This document shows, in pieces, positions 4,591 through 5,974 of a DNA stretch of 5,974 nt. Every line of letters begins with the position of its first letter. Positions within the stretch are counted from its first letter, which is position 1. The notes below the pieces were generated by a model that was not told where the DNA came from, did not search any database, and was given only the letters and a program-made list of their open reading frames with translations. This DNA comes from an uncultured Gemmatimonadota bacterium (GTDB taxonomy: Bacteria; Gemmatimonadota; Gemmatimonadetes; Longimicrobiales; Gaopeijiaceae): assembly GCA_937136445.1 (NCBI GenBank), contig CAKZOQ010000510.1:1-5974 (forward strand), in the 5' to 3' direction. The translations under genes were made by a program, and so were the position numbers.

Positions 4591-5974
4591 GCGTGACCTT
4601 CCCGCCGGGACTCATCCTGCTGCTGGGGGCCTTCCTCCTCCCCACCGTCCGGGGACGACTCCGGGAGGCCCTGGTCCTGATCCTGCCCCTCCTGACGCTG
4701 GCCGCCGTCTGGGCCGTGCCGGAGGGCCACGTCACCAGCGTCTCCTTCCTGGAGTACACGCTGGAGCCGGTGGCCTGGAGCGCCACCGGGCGGGTCTTCG
4801 CCACCGTCTTCAGCATCATGGCCTTCGCCGGGGGGCTGTACGCCCTCCGCATCGCCTCGGTGCTGGAGCTGGTTGCGGCCTTCGCCTACGCCGGGAGCGC
4901 CATCGGCGTGACCTTCTCCGGCGACCTGGTCACCATGTTCGTCTTCTGGGAGCTCATGGCGGTGGGCTCCACCCTGGTGCTCTGGGCCTCGGACCAGCCC
5001 GGCGCATACCGGGCCAGCATGCGCTACCTGCTGGTGCACCTTCTGGGCGGGGTGATCCTCATGGTGGGCATCGTGTCCCACATCGCCGCCACCGGGTCGG
5101 TGGAGTTCACCGCCATGACCGCCGATTCCTGGCCGGAATGGATGATGCTGGCGGGGATGCTGGTGAACGCCGGCGCCCCCCCCCTGGGCGCCTGGATCGC
5201 CGACGCCTACCCGGAAGCCAGCCCCAGCGGGATGGTCTTCCTCAGCGCCTTCACCACCAAGACCGCCGTCTTCACCCTGATGATCGGCTTCCCGGGGACG
5301 CGCATCCTGATCTTCATCGGCCTCTACATGGCCGTCTACGGGATCATCTACGCGCTCCTCGAGAACGACATGCGCCGCATCCTGGCGTACTCCATCGTCA
5401 ACCAGGTGGGGTTCATGGTGACGGGAATCGGCATCGGGACGGAGATGGCGCTGAACGGCGCCACGGCCCACGCCTTCGCCCACATCATCTACAAGGCCCT
5501 CCTGCTCATGTCGGCGGGGAGCGTCCTCTACATGACCGGCAAGCGGAAGTGCACCGACCTGGGCGGACTCTTCCGCACCATGCCGGTGACGGCCATCGCC
5601 GGGATCATCGGGGCGCTGGCCATCTCCGCCTTCCCCTTCACCTCGGGCTTCATCAGCAAGTCCATGATCAACCAGGCGGCCGCGGACGAGCACATCGCGC
5701 TGGCCTGGTTCATCCTCACGGCGGCCTCCGCCGGCGTCTTCCTGCACGCCGGCATCAAGTTCCCCTGGTTCGTCTTCTTCCAGAAGGACTCGGGGCTCCG
5801 GCCCTCGGATCCGCCGGCCTTCATGCGCTGGCCCATGTGGTTCTTCAGCTTCATCTGCATCGGGTTGGGCGTCTATCCGGCCCCCCTCTACGAGATCCTC
5901 CCCTACGCCGTGGACTACGTGCCGTATACGGCGAGCCACCTGGTGAGTCAGTTCCAGCTCCTCCTCTTCGCCGG
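4587..5974 (+). CDS. Antiporter-like subunit, third and divergent copy (MrpD family; 3' partial)
   Basis: The frame is open from GTG 4587 to the window end, giving 462 codons with no stop; perhaps a few dozen residues are missing. It is a NuoL/M/N-family membrane subunit: Glu122 in helix 5 (MFVFWELMAVGS), Lys225 in helix 8 (FTTKTAVF), LENDMRRILAYSIVNQVGFM (258-277), His295, His299 and Lys303 (HAFAHIIYKALLLM), and Lys358 in GFISKSM. In helix 7, however, the usual Lys followed by FP-HxWLP is replaced by VNAGAPPLGAWIADAYPEA, putting Asn194 where the first two copies have Lys222 and Gly201 where they have His229. It also starts closer to helix 5 than the other copies: Glu122 against Glu140 and Glu141. 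I recall a subfamily annotated as antiporter subunit D with a VNA-PPL-AW-DAYPEA motif, so Asn may be a subfamily trait. The role in proton or Na+ transfer is inferred; it could be a non-pumping or altered channel. GTG 4587 overlaps the previous stop by 4 bases. Confidence 0.9.
   Translation, partial: MSVTFPPGLILLLGAFLLPTVRGRLREALVLILPLLTLAAVWAVPEGHVTSVSFLEYTLEPVAWSATGRVFATVFSIMAFAGGLYALRIASVLELVAAFAYAGSAIGVTFSGDLVTMFVFWELMAVGSTLVLWASDQPGAYRASMRYLLVHLLGGVILMVGIVSHIAATGSVEFTAMTADSWPEWMMLAGMLVNAGAPPLGAWIADAYPEASPSGMVFLSAFTTKTAVFTLMIGFPGTRILIFIGLYMAVYGIIYALLENDMRRILAYSIVNQVGFMVTGIGIGTEMALNGATAHAFAHIIYKALLLMSAGSVLYMTGKRKCTDLGGLFRTMPVTAIAGIIGALAISAFPFTSGFISKSMINQAAADEHIALAWFILTAASAGVFLHAGIKFPWFVFFQKDSGLRPSDPPAFMRWPMWFFSFICIGLGVYPAPLYEILPYAVDYVPYTASHLVSQFQLLLFA

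Noticed and set aside
5176..5184. A run of nine C inside the odd TM7 motif, possibly a sequencing frameshift or phase-variable tract
   Set aside because: The frame gives family-like sequence on both sides of the run, and the unusual Asn and Gly are codon substitutions that a single indel would not create.
4452..5939. A 495-codon open frame on the - strand opposite the third antiporter-like gene
   Set aside because: Its product is a low-complexity Gly/His/Glu/Asp-rich sequence typical of the antisense shadow of a GC-rich membrane protein gene. The + strand frame has clear family motifs.
1..5974. Complex I, Mbh hydrogenase or DabB-type inorganic carbon transporter
   Set aside because: MrpB and MrpC are clear, and no NADH-binding, iron-sulfur, hydrogenase or DabA-like sequence is visible. 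Genes outside the window could still change this.

Overview
The window is a single, tightly packed, strongly GC-rich operon segment on the + strand. It encodes membrane subunits of a multisubunit monovalent cation/proton antiporter of the Mrp/Mnh type, related to the membrane arm of complex I and to Mbh hydrogenase. I see no RNA genes, mobile elements, CRISPR arrays, terminators or intergenic gaps. The heavy use of G/C third positions and of GTG starts fits a high-GC bacterium. The subunit order and the second and third antiporter-like subunits remind me of the long Mrp clusters of halophilic or alkaliphilic proteobacteria, Gemmatimonadota-like lineages and haloarchaea, but I cannot assign a phylum.

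Layout, 5' to 3': (1) 1-240, the 3' end of a gene for an MbhE-like domain, the last domain of the MrpA C-terminal region or of a separate MbhD/MbhE protein; (2) 233-658, MrpB/MnhB; (3) 655-1164, MrpC/MnhC (NuoK-like) with an unusual Ala/Gly/His-rich loop; (4) 1161-2648, a first MrpD-type antiporter-like subunit; (5) 2645-4177, a second one with MrpA/NuoL-like signatures; (6) 4177-4590, a small two-helix membrane protein of unknown role; (7) 4587-5974, a third, divergent antiporter-like subunit, cut by the window end. Every junction is an overlap of 1 to 8 bases, so the genes are very probably co-transcribed and translationally coupled.

How they work together: in the known Mrp complex, MrpA and MrpD carry the ion-translocating channels, while MrpB, MrpC and the MbhE-like domain build the connecting part that resembles NuoJ/NuoK. 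The usual Mrp complex has two antiporter-like subunits. This cluster has at least three, as in complex I (NuoL/M/N), but no redox or hydrogenase subunit is visible. MrpE, F and G are not in the window and would be expected upstream.

The most notable points are the third antiporter-like subunit, which has Asn at the usual TM7 lysine position and Gly at the nearby histidine; the unnamed two-helix protein encoded between subunits two and three; and the His/acid-rich soluble segments added to several subunits. The window otherwise looks like a recognisable, if expanded, Mrp-type cluster rather than a wholly new system.
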